Shown here in pieces: positions 25,629 to 34,173 of a stretch of DNA of 64,000 nucleotides (position 1 is the stretch's first letter; the number at the start of each line of letters is the position of its first letter). A program made the position numbers and the translations under genes. Source of the stretch: Bacillus sp. es.034 (GTDB lineage: Bacteria > Bacillota > Bacilli > Bacillales > Bacillaceae_B); assembly GCF_002563655.1 (NCBI RefSeq), contig NZ_PDIY01000001.1, positions 62,001-126,000 on the forward strand. The letters are read 5' to 3'. A model generated the notes under the pieces. The model was not told the DNA's origin, did no database searches, and saw only the letters and a program-made list of their open reading frames with translations.

Positions 25629-26057
25629 TTATTCCATTTTTGGATCCAGAGGAACTTCTTCTTTCAGTAGATCCCCCTCTTCATCCTTCCACTCAATCGC
25701 TAACGTAATATTTTCCGAAAAGCTTTCAATACTAGTGTTCAAAGCCTCTCTAGTCCCCCCTCCTTCTGGGATCATGATCTCTTTCCCCCTTGCCGTTCCA
25801 CTTCCTTCACCATTTGGATACGTCAAGTAGTATTTGACGGTAGATGACGTATAGTCTTTCTTGAATGATAGATTTCCTCCAATGTGGTACTTTTCCTGAT
25901 TTCCTGAGTTGGAAAACGTGACTTGGATAGTGGAGTTCCAAGAGGAGGACTCACCACTCAAATAATAATGTTCATCCCTTTCACTTTGACATCCAGATGT
26001 GATCAATGCCAATATCACAAGGATGAAGGACGCTACGTATTTCATAGAATTATTCAT
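25629..26057 (-). CDS. Hypothetical lipoprotein
   Basis: From the preferred start the 142-residue product begins MNNSMKYVASFILVILAL and reaches the lipobox ITSGCQ, so it is a secreted lipoprotein. The mature part is beta-rich (HYYLSGESSSWNSTIQVTF, KYYLTYPNGEG) and ends EEVPLDPKME. No known family is recognised. A longer open frame to 26195 only reads through a dispersed repeat and is not credible. GGAAGGGG precedes ATG 26057 closely; ATG 26045 is an alternative. Confidence 0.65.
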   Translation of the reverse strand: MNNSMKYVASFILVILALITSGCQSERDEHYYLSGESSSWNSTIQVTFSNSGNQEKYHIGGNLSFKKDYTSSTVKYYLTYPNGEGSGTARGKEIMIPEGGGTREALNTSIESFSENITLAIEWKDEEGDLLKEEVPLDPKME

Positions 26058-26101
26058 TCCCCTTCCGTTCCTGGACAATTTGTGTGTCATCGCTGTTTCC
26101 G

Positions 26102-26174
26102 GAAGCACAGGGACGGTTCTGCTGCTTCCCCTCAACGCAAAAAAGAAGCACGAGAACCGTCCCCGCGATTCTTC
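26102..26174. repeat. Dispersed GGGACGGTTC repeat between lipoprotein and nucleotidyltransferase genes
   Basis: GAAGCACAGGGACGGTTCTG and its completing TGCTTCC form the left half; AAAAAAGAAGCACGAGAACC and GTCCCCGCG form the right half. The right end abuts the TGA stop of the nucleotidyltransferase gene, so the repeat serves as its 3' untranslated region. Confidence 0.7.
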
Positions 26175-26940
26175 AACCCTCCAACACTTTCCCAATCATC
26201 AACCTCATAAACGAAACGACTTCTCCCTCACCAAGCTCTTCCCGAATCCAATCAAACTCACTTTCTAACAGACTCGCAATCTTCCGCACCGCTTCCCCAT
26301 GGTGTGATGGTGTCATCGCCTCATAAATCTCCACCACCCGGTCTTGTCGTTCTTGTGGCAAATCCCTGTGAATCGTCTTCAACCCAAGTATCGCCCGCTC
26401 TTTCGCGTACCGTGACAGCAGGATGATCGTCACGTTTCTCATAGAGTGCCGCAGCATTTCCACGGCCCACGTATCATTCCCTCTCGCCGCTGCTTTCTGA
26501 TATTGAAACAGAAACCAGGCAGCGTCGAGGACCTGATCCCTGAACTCCTCTTTTGAAACGGTGAGGTTTTGGCTAGATTCATATTTTTCCATCAGATTGT
26601 CGGGATCGTATAACACCGTAAAGAAATCCTTCTCCTGTATGGTCTTCTCCGTCACCGTGAACAGATCGATGTGCAGCCAGTCTTCATAAATGGCGATGAT
26701 CTGCGGCGCAATGATGAAGATGTCATCGTGAAAGATGAGGTCCTTGTATGCTTTCAAGTGTTCGAGGCGGCGGGACAGGAATTCCTTCTCCTCCCCTTCC
26801 TCCACTAAACAGTACAGGTCGATATCGGAATGTTCATCGTGTTCTTTCCGTCCCATAGATCCCTTGAGGAAGACGCTCCGGACGCTTGGATCTTTTTTTA
26901 GGCTTTCGAGTACTTTTTCTACCGCTGCTTCTTGACGCAT
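26173..26940 (-). CDS. Nucleotidyltransferase domain protein
   Basis: A 255-residue protein with a minimal pol-beta nucleotidyltransferase fold. The active-site motif LKGSMGRKEHDEHSDIDLYC (about residues 24-43) supplies Gly-Ser and the two metal-binding Asp; a third acidic residue is likely in WLHIDLF (about 91). A helical C-terminal domain follows, as in aminoglycoside or streptomycin adenylyltransferase-like proteins. Substrate unknown. It lies 18 bp downstream of a second nucleotidyltransferase gene and is probably in one transcript with it. Confidence 0.8.
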   Translation of the reverse strand: MRQEAAVEKVLESLKKDPSVRSVFLKGSMGRKEHDEHSDIDLYCLVEEGEEKEFLSRRLEHLKAYKDLIFHDDIFIIAPQIIAIYEDWLHIDLFTVTEKTIQEKDFFTVLYDPDNLMEKYESSQNLTVSKEEFRDQVLDAAWFLFQYQKAAARGNDTWAVEMLRHSMRNVTIILLSRYAKERAILGLKTIHRDLPQERQDRVVEIYEAMTPSHHGEAVRKIASLLESEFDWIREELGEGEVVSFMRLMIGKVLEG

Positions 26941-26958
26941 ATGTACGTCCCCTTTCTT

Positions 26959-27801
26959 TTAAAACTTTAAATTCCTTGCCTTCCTGGGGTTATGGATCTC
27001 CAGCCACCTCTCAGATTTCTGAATCATCCACTCACCCATCCGATCTAAGAAATCCAAGATTTCATTTGGATCGTCAACCGGGTTGATCGCGTATTCCACT
27101 GCTTGCTTCATTTCGGATTCTTTCTCGGGGTAGTGCTTGGAAAATAGCTTATAGGCCGGATATAAATCTCTGGTATACGTTTTTTCTTCATCTATGACCA
27201 GAGCTAACCCAGCCCGTACGATGATCTTCATGATCCACCCGCAGCAGTCCGCTATATCCTCCCTGTCGTCATTTCCATTAAGATCTTCTTTTGCCAGTTC
27301 GATCTGCTTCGCTACATTCACAAGATGTTCATTCCCAAGACTTATGTCTGCTTTATAATCATGTAAATGCCCCTTTACATCTTCCCCATACACACAGACA
27401 CTGTGCGTTTTAATCATGAAAGGGATGATGGAAAACGCTTCAGTGTTTAAAATATCTTCCTTATCGTAAAAACTGAATTCCACTCCATTTATACACGGAA
27501 ACCTTTTGTTCACCTCTTGCTCCGCCTTCTCTACCCAGTTCAGGTCTAAATCCTTGATCCTCCTATTTGTAATGGCGATGGTATCCAAATCGGACACCCC
27601 CTCAATCCCCAATCCACGAGGGACGGACCCTCTAATGTAGATACTGTGCAAGTCCTCTTTCAAATGAGTTTGATACCATTCGATTACCTCTTCCACCACC
27701 TTTAGAAAAACAGGTCCAATCTTCTCTACTCTTGAATCATTGATGAGATAACCATTCGCATCCGTGGGACAAAAACGTCCAATTTCCTTTATTTCAGTCA
27801 A
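26959..27801 (-). CDS. Nucleotidyltransferase-like protein
   Basis: A 280-residue protein with IYIRGSVPRGLGIEGVSDLD (about residues 57-76 from the chosen start), a nucleotidyltransferase active-site signature, and VEFSFYDKED as the third strand. The C-terminal half (about 140-280) is helical, with DCCGWIMKIIVRAGL. I chose TTG 27801 because AAAGGAG lies 8 nt upstream; the frame up to 27867 runs through a repeat hairpin. Substrate unknown; the pair with the downstream nucleotidyltransferase suggests related roles. Confidence 0.75.
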   Translation of the reverse strand: MTEIKEIGRFCPTDANGYLINDSRVEKIGPVFLKVVEEVIEWYQTHLKEDLHSIYIRGSVPRGLGIEGVSDLDTIAITNRRIKDLDLNWVEKAEQEVNKRFPCINGVEFSFYDKEDILNTEAFSIIPFMIKTHSVCVYGEDVKGHLHDYKADISLGNEHLVNVAKQIELAKEDLNGNDDREDIADCCGWIMKIIVRAGLALVIDEEKTYTRDLYPAYKLFSKHYPEKESEMKQAVEYAINPVDDPNEILDFLDRMGEWMIQKSERWLEIHNPRKARNLKF

Positions 27802-27818
27802 TGTATCACTCCTTTTAA

Positions 27819-27843
27819 AGCCAGAGGGACGGACCCCCTGGCT
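27819..27843. repeat. GGGACGGACC hairpin upstream of the nucleotidyltransferase pair
   Basis: AGCCAGAGGGACGGACCCCC then TGGCT forms a hairpin with AGCCAG/CTGGCT arms. It lies directly upstream of the ribosome binding site at 27805-27815, so in the transcript it could modulate translation; it is also a copy of the second class of dispersed repeats. Confidence 0.55.
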
Positions 27844-28013
27844 GGTTAAAAATGTAGATTTCGCCATTATACCAATTTTTTCATATGAAACATATATTCA
27901 AACGGGAATTTAAAATAGAACCTCCCCCTTACCAAAAATTTATGAAGGTAACTATTTACAATAAATTACAAGTAAGTGTTTTACATTTCAATCTTATAAG
28001 GAGGAATATTTTT

Positions 28014-28610
28014 ATGAAAAAGATGAGTTTTCTAATTGCTGGTGCCCTGGTCATGATGCTTGCAGGTTGTGGTGGGGATGCGGCTGTCGAGGAACTTGAC
28101 AAGAATGATACGCAAAAAGCCGAGGCCAAGACGACGGGTACGTCCGAAGAAAAAACAGATAAAAAAGCCCAGGAAAAAGATATTTGGACGTATTACAATG
28201 ACGCCAAATGGTCCGATGATTACAACGGCTTGAAGATGGAAATCCAAAAGGTGGTCGTGAGCGATAAAGCCCCTACAATGGAAGATGAGAACGCCAAATC
28301 GTCGGCCGTCGGAGTGAAGTTCAAAATGGAGAATACAACGGAAGGTAAGTTCACCTTCTACCCGGACCAGGCCGTCCTTGTCACGAGCACCGGTGAACAA
28401 ATCGACATGCCGGACATGTGGGTCTCAGACAACATCGGCGGCGAGATCGACAAAGGCGTCATCAAGGAAGGCAATATCATCTGGTACTTGGAACGTGGCC
28501 ACGCCGAAGACATCGAGTGGATCAAAATGGAATTTAACGGGCATCAAGGATCCGAGGATGACTTTGAGAGCGAGATGAAGGAGTACGAGGTTGAGTTACC
28601 ATTGAAGTAG
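28014..28610 (+). CDS. DUF4352-like lipoprotein
   Basis: A 198-residue lipoprotein: signal MKKMSFLIAGALVMMLAGCG with lipobox MLAGC, a Lys/Glu/Thr-rich linker (about 25-60), then an Ig-like beta domain in which GVKFKMENTTEGKFTFYPDQ and the acidic C-terminal strands fit DUF4352/telomeric-repeat-binding-factor-2-type lipoproteins. ATG 28014 is preferred since AAGGAGG lies 9 nt upstream. It is monocistronic, and a dispersed repeat follows the stop by a few bases. Confidence 0.78.
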   Translation: MKKMSFLIAGALVMMLAGCGGDAAVEELDKNDTQKAEAKTTGTSEEKTDKKAQEKDIWTYYNDAKWSDDYNGLKMEIQKVVVSDKAPTMEDENAKSSAVGVKFKMENTTEGKFTFYPDQAVLVTSTGEQIDMPDMWVSDNIGGEIDKGVIKEGNIIWYLERGHAEDIEWIKMEFNGHQGSEDDFESEMKEYEVELPLK

Positions 28611-28613
28611 AGT

Positions 28614-28682
28614 GTGCAAGGGGACGGTTCTGCTGCTTCCATTTGATATGAAAAAGAAGCAAGAGAACCATCCCCTCGCTTC
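28614..28682. repeat. Dispersed GGGACGGTTC repeat between convergent genes
   Basis: GCAAGGGGACGGTTCTGCTG and TTCC form the left half, and AAAAAGAAGCAAGAGAACCA with TCCCCTCGCTTC forms the right half. It overlaps the last base of the DinB stop region, so it functions as 3' region for both converging genes. Confidence 0.7.
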
Positions 28683-29206
28683 TACCCCAATACCCCCAAA
28701 TACTCCTCCCAAGGCCCCACGTCTTCTGCATATCGTTTCGAGAAGACCCTCACGATTTGCGAAAGATGCGTCAGATCATGAACCACCCAAGTCGAGATGA
28801 GTTCACGAGCGGTGACTTTGCCGAAAGCAGGATGCAAACCCGTTCGATCAAGGGAGTTTTCGTGATGAATTAACAACTCGTTTAACTTATTTATGTTTTG
28901 GGATCGCAGGGAGGCAAATTCCTTTAGCTTCTCCGCAAGATTTCCTGAAGTATTACCATTCAAATGTGAAGCTCGATCAAATACTGGAAACACCGCACTT
29001 TCTCCTTCTTGCAGAATCATCTTTAGTCTTGGGATCCAATTATGTTTTTCCCCTTCAATGAGATGATCTACTACTTGAATTGCATTCCACGTCCCATCGC
29101 CTTCGTTACTCTCAAGCCATCCTTTTGACAAACCCGTCAGGAAACTTTCAAGAGTGACCGGAGTGCGCTCCAGAATCTCGATTCCTTCATTTAATGTAAA
29201 ATTCAT
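28682..29206 (-). CDS. DinB family protein
   Basis: A 174-residue DinB/YfiT-type four-helix protein. [13 protein letters not shown] (about 48-60) and [20 protein letters not shown] (about 140-159) give the three His metal positions. Such proteins often act with bacillithiol; the substrate is unknown. ATG 29206 follows GGGGG at 8 nt, whereas the frame from 29233 lacks a site. It converges with the DUF4352-like lipoprotein gene. Confidence 0.85.
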   Translation of the reverse strand: MNFTLNEGIEILERTPVTLESFLTGLSKGWLESNEGDGTWNAIQVVDHLIEGEKHNWIPRLKMILQEGESAVFPVFDRASHLNGNTSGNLAEKLKEFASLRSQNINKLNELLIHHENSLDRTGLHPAFGKVTARELISTWVVHDLTHLSQIVRVFSKRYAEDVGPWEEYLGVLG

Positions 29207-29388
29207 CCTCTTTCCCCCTTGCCTGTTTATCACTCTTCCTTTTCATCATACTTCAATCACAGCCTGGATTGATATCCCTTTTCATACCGTTTTTTCTCCT
29301 TTGAGCCAGCGCTTCACAGAAGCTTCATTTCATCTTCCCATGATACAATGAAAAGGAACGTTTCATTTAAAAATCAGGAGGGGATACC

Positions 29389-29886
29389 ATGTTCACATCC
29401 AAAAATGATTTCCTACAAGAATGGAAGCAAGAAGCCGCAGTAACCCAAAAGGTAATGGACGCGCTGACAGACGAGTCACTGAAACAAGAGGTGGCACCAG
29501 ACCTGTACAGCATCGGAAGCGTTGCCTGGCACATCACGGGAGCTACATACTACTTCCCGGCTCAGGTTGGCATCAATTTCGAAGTGCCGGATCTTCGCAA
29601 AAAAGCACCGACGTCCGCTGCAGAAATCAGCGAAACGTATAAGCTCATCAGTGACCGCCTCGTAGAAGCCGTTTCTGAACAAGTGTCAGATGAGAAGATG
29701 AACGAAATGGTCAATCTCTTTGGAATGGAAATGCCTGTTCAAGCCGTATTCCGCTTGTTGATTCAGCACCAGGCTCATCACCGTGGTCAATTGACGGTTC
29801 TCATGCGTCAAGCTGATTTGAAAGTGCCTGGCGTGTATGGCCCGAGTAAGGAAGAAATGGAAGCAATGAATGCGCAGAAGAGTTAA
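29389..29886 (+). CDS. DinB family protein
   Basis: A 165-residue DinB-domain protein of the DUF664/DinB type. SIGSVAWHITGATYYF (about 41-56) and LLIQHQAHHRGQLTVLMRQA (about 122-141) contain the metal-binding His. An AGGAGG site precedes ATG 29389. This is the third DinB gene within 8 kb. Function unknown. Confidence 0.87.
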   Translation: MFTSKNDFLQEWKQEAAVTQKVMDALTDESLKQEVAPDLYSIGSVAWHITGATYYFPAQVGINFEVPDLRKKAPTSAAEISETYKLISDRLVEAVSEQVSDEKMNEMVNLFGMEMPVQAVFRLLIQHQAHHRGQLTVLMRQADLKVPGVYGPSKEEMEAMNAQKS

Positions 29887-29902
29887 TGAGTGAGGGACAA
29901 GT

Positions 29903-30664
29903 CTATTTTATGATTACTCCCTGAAAATCCTCGTCGACTGCAGCTCTGTTCTGCACTTTTGCACGGAGATCCTGAATAAATGGCTCCGCATCCTCCATAT
30001 AAATCAACGCCTTCTTCACCAACTTCCTCTGCCCGAAATAGCCTCTCGCCTCTACCGGTTCCTTGAAGATGATTTCATATCTCAACTCATCGATCATCCC
30101 GAAGACACGGGTGAACACCCTTGGCAGCATGGCGACATGAAACACATTTTTCTCATGGATGATGCCCCCGCTTTTTGCATATTGGGTCCTGGCCGGCTGA
30201 ATGGCCGAAACATCCTCTATGTTAAAACGAAGGGATCTCCTCACGCCGATTTTCATGGTGACCTGTTTTCCTTTGAACGCAATCGGTGAGTTCCGGACAA
30301 GATTATAGTCCCCGAGCATATAAAGAATGCTGTAGACATGCAGTACGACAAGGATATCCGCCCGGAGTGGATCCACGTCCTTTAAATAGTAATGAAACGC
30401 GAACGCTTCGATCACCTGTTCATGAAGAAGCGCGATGAACAGCCAGAAATAGTTGGAGCCTTTATGATAAGCATACGTTCCTTCACTCGGCTTCACCTTC
30501 CATCTGAACAGGGCATAGTAGAAGACGATCGCTTCTTTCTTTAAAATCGTGACGAAGGGATTTTCCTCCATGTCGCCTTTTCTATATTTTATAAAAAGAA
30601 TGATAGCACCGATGTCCACCAGTACAATCAGGATAACAAGTGAGATGATCAGTTGAGTGTCCAC
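29903..30664 (-). CDS. Hypothetical integral membrane protein
   Basis: A 253-residue protein with an N-terminal membrane helix (about 5-25), two further hydrophobic segments (about 75-95 and 103-120) and a long soluble C-terminal half with PH-domain-like beta strands (IAFKGKQVTMKIGVRRSLRF). I do not recognise a characterised family. Convergent with the DinB gene, 16 bp apart. Confidence 0.65.
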   Translation of the reverse strand: MDTQLIISLVILIVLVDIGAIILFIKYRKGDMEENPFVTILKKEAIVFYYALFRWKVKPSEGTYAYHKGSNYFWLFIALLHEQVIEAFAFHYYLKDVDPLRADILVVLHVYSILYMLGDYNLVRNSPIAFKGKQVTMKIGVRRSLRFNIEDVSAIQPARTQYAKSGGIIHEKNVFHVAMLPRVFTRVFGMIDELRYEIIFKEPVEARGYFGQRKLVKKALIYMEDAEPFIQDLRAKVQNRAAVDEDFQGVIIK

Positions 30665-31032
30665 GGTCTTCCTCCTTTATCCAGCTAAAATCCATATATA
30701 CCCTTTTATGGAATTATCATCTTAAATGTAAGGTATCCTTTGTAGGATGTATACGGTTATTTACCGTTTTTTCTTAATAGACAAGGGATTGTGACGGAAT
30801 GGTTAATGAGTGGAAATCATGGTTGACTGGGGATGAGTTTTTTGAAGGAGAGGACGTGGCTTGTTATAGACGCTCAAAAGCCAGGTGGACAGCATAGACG
30901 GTTCACCTGGCTTTGGTTAGGATATATCCTTTTTTTCTATTAAATATGGATGATGAATCTATGGACCAGCCAAAATCGGACTGAGCGAGGTCTTAATAGA
31001 GGGTCACAACTACGTCTATAAGCTAACCTCCC
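30665..31032. other. Intergenic stretch between membrane-protein gene and paiB
   Basis: No gene is visible. The hairpin at 30877-30914 is described separately. AGGATATATCCT (about 30919-30930), a 12-bp palindrome, is followed by seven T and looks like a weak plus-strand terminator. Confidence 0.4.
30877..30914. terminator. Hairpin downstream of paiB
   Basis: AAAGCCAGGTG pairs with CACCTGGCTTT (11 bp, extended by GAC/GTT) around a 10-nt loop. It lies 118 nt past the paiB stop and has A/T-rich ends on both strands. The loop side contains GACGGTTC, as in the dispersed repeats. Confidence 0.6.
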
Positions 31033-31641
31033 CTACTTCAAATTCCCCTTCATCCAAGAAGCGATCTGCTGCTCATCGGTGGTTGGTTTCTGCTCAAGTT
31101 GATGAATGACCCGCTCTTGCCTTTCAGTGGAATGGTTTTGACTCAGTTTCGCTTTGCCTTCAATCTGGTTGATCTTGATTTTGAACCCTTGAACGCCCCT
31201 GCTCATGCCGGTGAGCAAAGCAGGATCCAAATCCCCCAGGCTGTAAGAACTGTCGGGGGCTTCGAACGTTGATACCAATTCGGCCAGAGAATCGACGAGT
31301 TCATTTTCGTCCTTTATCAGCTCGACTTCCCCGTACACATGGACCGATACATAGTTCCAGGTCGGAACCGTTTGATCCGACTCGTACCATGAGGGGGAGA
31401 TATAACAATGAGGACCGTGGAAAACGGCCAGCACCGTTTGTTGTTCGATCTCTTTCCATTGAGGATTGGGACGTGCAAAGTGTCCGTATAAATACGTATT
31501 TTCTTTGTTTAACAACAGCGGTAAGTGCGTGGCAACCGGCTTTCCAGCGTATTGAGAAAATAGAGTCGCAAAGCTGTGATCTTTGATGACCCCGTACGCA
31601 ACCGATTCATCGGTGATGGTAAAGTCTTTAGGAATATACAT
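31033..31641 (-). CDS. paiB: FMN-binding regulatory protein PaiB
   Basis: A 202-residue PaiB-family protein with a split-barrel FMN-binding fold: [12 protein letters not shown] at the start, then [23 protein letters not shown] and the signature [12 protein letters not shown] (about 95-106) and [13 protein letters not shown]. In B. subtilis paiA-paiB affects sporulation and degradative enzyme genes. It lies 13 bp after paiA in the marR-paiA-paiB operon. Confidence 0.92.
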   Translation of the reverse strand: MYIPKDFTITDESVAYGVIKDHSFATLFSQYAGKPVATHLPLLLNKENTYLYGHFARPNPQWKEIEQQTVLAVFHGPHCYISPSWYESDQTVPTWNYVSVHVYGEVELIKDENELVDSLAELVSTFEAPDSSYSLGDLDPALLTGMSRGVQGFKIKINQIEGKAKLSQNHSTERQERVIHQLEQKPTTDEQQIASWMKGNLK

Positions 31642-31654
31642 TGTGATCCACCTT

Positions 31655-32188
<534 letters not shown>

Positions 32189-32641
32189 TCAATACTGCCT
32201 CTTGTTTCCCTTTTTCACATATTCCCAGTCTTTTTCAATATTTTTTCTGGCCCTTTCAAGGAGATCAACCAGAATTTCGGCTTCTCTTTCGGAAAATCCC
32301 TCCAGTGCCACAGAATTCGAATGATCATTTTCCCTTTTGATAAAAGGATAGACCGTCCTCCCTTTCTCCGTTGGGAACAGCTTTTTAATTTTCTTATTCT
32401 CTTTGTCTTCTTTCTTTTCAATAAAACCATTGATCTCGAGTTTCTTAATCGCACGGGCCGCGGTCGTCCGGTCCACCTTGATCATCTCGGCTACCTTTTC
32501 CTGAATGATGCCCGGGTTTTCACATATGCGCACAAGGTACAAATACTGCCCCTTCGTCAGGTCATATTCCTTAAATTCAATATTACTGATCGAATCCAGC
32601 GCCCGCGCAATCATGCCAATTTCACGAAGAATCCCTGTCAT
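32189..32641 (-). CDS. MarR family transcriptional regulator
   Basis: A 150-residue winged-helix regulator: LTKGQYLYLVRICENPGIIQ and AEMIKVDRTTAARAIKKLEI (about 45-85) form the HTH, and ENKKIKKLFPTEKGRTVYPF is the wing. First gene of the marR-paiA-paiB operon, 15 bp from paiA. It probably represses its own promoter through the TTGTTGCA dyad at 32713-32730. Confidence 0.9.
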   Translation of the reverse strand: MTGILREIGMIARALDSISNIEFKEYDLTKGQYLYLVRICENPGIIQEKVAEMIKVDRTTAARAIKKLEINGFIEKKEDKENKKIKKLFPTEKGRTVYPFIKRENDHSNSVALEGFSEREAEILVDLLERARKNIEKDWEYVKKGNKRQY

Positions 32642-32698
32642 ACATACCCTCCCCAGTTACGTCCTTTCATGTAAATGTCATCATCTAAGTATAGATTC

Positions 32699-32730
32699 AA
32701 TATACTAGCTTTTTGTTGCATTTGCAACAA
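32699..32730 (-). promoter_or_regulatory. Promoter and operator of marR-paiA-paiB
   Basis: On the minus strand -35 TTGCAA (32722-32727) and -10 TATATT (32699-32704) are spaced 17 bp. TTGTTGCA-TT-TGCAACAA (32713-32730) is a perfect 18-bp dyad covering the -35, so binding would block RNA polymerase. The dyad has the look of a MarR box. Confidence 0.75.
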
Positions 32731-32745
32731 AATAAAAAGTAATAG

Positions 32746-32776
32746 AGGTCCGTCCCTCAAGAAGAGGGACGGACCT
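32746..32776 (-). terminator. lysE terminator from a GGGACGGACC repeat
   Basis: AGGTCCGTCCCTC pairs perfectly with GAGGGACGGACCT (13 bp, 5-nt loop). On the minus strand it is 3 nt past the lysE stop and followed by T-rich sequence. It is a class-two copy of the dispersed repeat. Confidence 0.8.
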
Positions 32777-32778
32777 GT

Positions 32779-33393
32779 TTATGGTTGTTTTTCAAACGCC
32801 AGCTTCAGTCCGAATCCGATCAATACGGTGCCTGTGGCTTTTTCCATCCAGCCCTGGACTTTCGGGGTTGTGAGCCATGTGCGCAGGTAGTGGATAAAGA
32901 AGACATAGATGAAGAACCAGAGAATGGATAGGAGTGTATAGACCAAGCCCATCAGGATGAGCTGATCTGCTGCCCCGGATTCAGCGTGGACGAACTGAGG
33001 CAGGAACGTCAGGAAGAAGATGGCGACTTTGGGGTTGAGCACATTCGAGAACAGCCCCTGCTGAAACGCTGACTTCTTGACCGCTCTCTGGTCCGGTACC
33101 TCCTCCCCCTTCTCTTTTTTCGAAAAGAAAGAGGAAACGCCAAGATAGATCAGGTAAATCGCTCCTACATATTTGATGATTTCGAAGGCAGCAGCCGACT
33201 GCATGAGGATGGCGGAGAGTCCGAACGCCGCCGCAAAGGTATGGACGAGTGAACCAGATGTAATCCCGAGTGCCATCTTGAACCCCTCGGTCTTTCCATC
33301 TGAGATCGTTCTCTTTGTCAGTAATGCCGTATCGATTCCGGGACTCATGACTACAAACAGAGAAAGCAGAATAAACGTGACGAATTCATTCAT
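32779..33393 (-). CDS. LysE/RhtB family amino acid exporter
   Basis: A 204-residue LysE-type translocator with about six membrane segments. The N-terminal VVMSPGIDTALLTKRTISDG (about 12-31) carries the family's P-G motif and G-x12-G loop; FSNVLNPKVAIFFLTFLPQF (about 120-139) is the second conserved block. ATG 33393 has AGGAGG at 9 nt; earlier Met codons are too close. The divergent XRE-cupin gene probably controls it. Exports amino acids or derivatives. Confidence 0.88.
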   Translation of the reverse strand: MNEFVTFILLSLFVVMSPGIDTALLTKRTISDGKTEGFKMALGITSGSLVHTFAAAFGLSAILMQSAAAFEIIKYVGAIYLIYLGVSSFFSKKEKGEEVPDQRAVKKSAFQQGLFSNVLNPKVAIFFLTFLPQFVHAESGAADQLILMGLVYTLLSILWFFIYVFFIHYLRTWLTTPKVQGWMEKATGTVLIGFGLKLAFEKQP

Positions 33394-33431
33394 ATCATTC
33401 ATTCCTCCTGACAAATATGTTAAAATCTGAT

Positions 33432-33445
33432 TTAACTAAAGTTAA
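33432..33445. promoter_or_regulatory. Candidate operator between lysE and its regulator
   Basis: TTAACTAAAGTTAA is a dyad (TTAACT/AGTTAA, 2-bp centre) in the very AT-rich divergent promoter region. Repeated TTAAATTAA-type words follow up to 33505. It is a plausible site for the XRE-cupin regulator. Confidence 0.45.
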
Positions 33446-33520
33446 TTTATTTTAACATACTCTTTTCGTCTGCGTTCAATTAAATTAATTAAAAGTAAAT
33501 TAAATTAAACGGAGTGACCT

Positions 33521-34066
33521 ATGGAAAATATCAATATCGGTAAAAAGGTTGAAACATATAGAAAGTCTCAGGGTCTCAGCATCAGGGAACTGGCCAACAG
33601 GGCCGACATCACCCCCTCGATGTTAAGTCAGATTGAACGGGGTCTTGCCAATCCGTCCATTCAAACCCTTAAAATCCTGGCCAAAACCCTCCAGGTTCCC
33701 ACATTCAGTTTTTTGCTTGAAGAAGTGAGGACGGAGGAATTGGTGGTCAGGTCTCAACACCGCAAGAAAATGATCATGAATGATGTATCATATGAGCTGG
33801 TGTCCCCGGATATCTCAGGAAAAATGGCAACGGCCATCATGCATTTCCCACCGGATAGTTCGTCCTCCGAAAAGCTCCTCGACCACCAGGGGGAAGAAGT
33901 TGCTTTCGTCATAGAAGGCAAAATCCGGATCAGCTTGGAAGGCGAAGAATACATTCTGGAAACAGGGGACAGTGTGAAAATCCCATCCTATATGAAGCAT
34001 AGATGGATCAACGACTTTAGTGAGAAAGCAGCGATTTTATTTTCCGTGACGCCTCCTTCGTTTTAA
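33521..34066 (+). CDS. XRE family regulator with cupin sensor domain
   Basis: A 181-residue two-domain regulator: a Cro/CI-type HTH at about 10-62 (LSIRELANRADITPSMLSQI, then ERGLANPSIQTLKILAKTL) and a C-terminal cupin at about 105-175 (GEEVAFVIEGKIRISLEGEE, TGDSVKIPSYMKHRW). The cupin probably binds the inducing amino acid or polyamine. It is divergent from lysE, a pairing frequent for exporter control. Confidence 0.9.
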   Translation: MENINIGKKVETYRKSQGLSIRELANRADITPSMLSQIERGLANPSIQTLKILAKTLQVPTFSFLLEEVRTEELVVRSQHRKKMIMNDVSYELVSPDISGKMATAIMHFPPDSSSSEKLLDHQGEEVAFVIEGKIRISLEGEEYILETGDSVKIPSYMKHRWINDFSEKAAILFSVTPPSF

Positions 34067-34173
34067 GCCATGGGTCCCTTGGCTCCAAGTCTTAAAAAAC
34101 AACCAACGGACCTGTCCCCGCGGTCCCTCATGTGCTATAGTATCCTAGTATCAATTGAGAACGGAGTGAGCAT

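Noticed and set aside
26058-26195. N-terminal extension of the lipoprotein frame
   Set aside because: It is encoded by a dispersed repeat and lies upstream of the signal peptide.
27945-28000. PhoP box upstream of the DUF4352-like lipoprotein
   Set aside because: TTTACA-like words occur but their spacing is irregular (10 and 15 bp).
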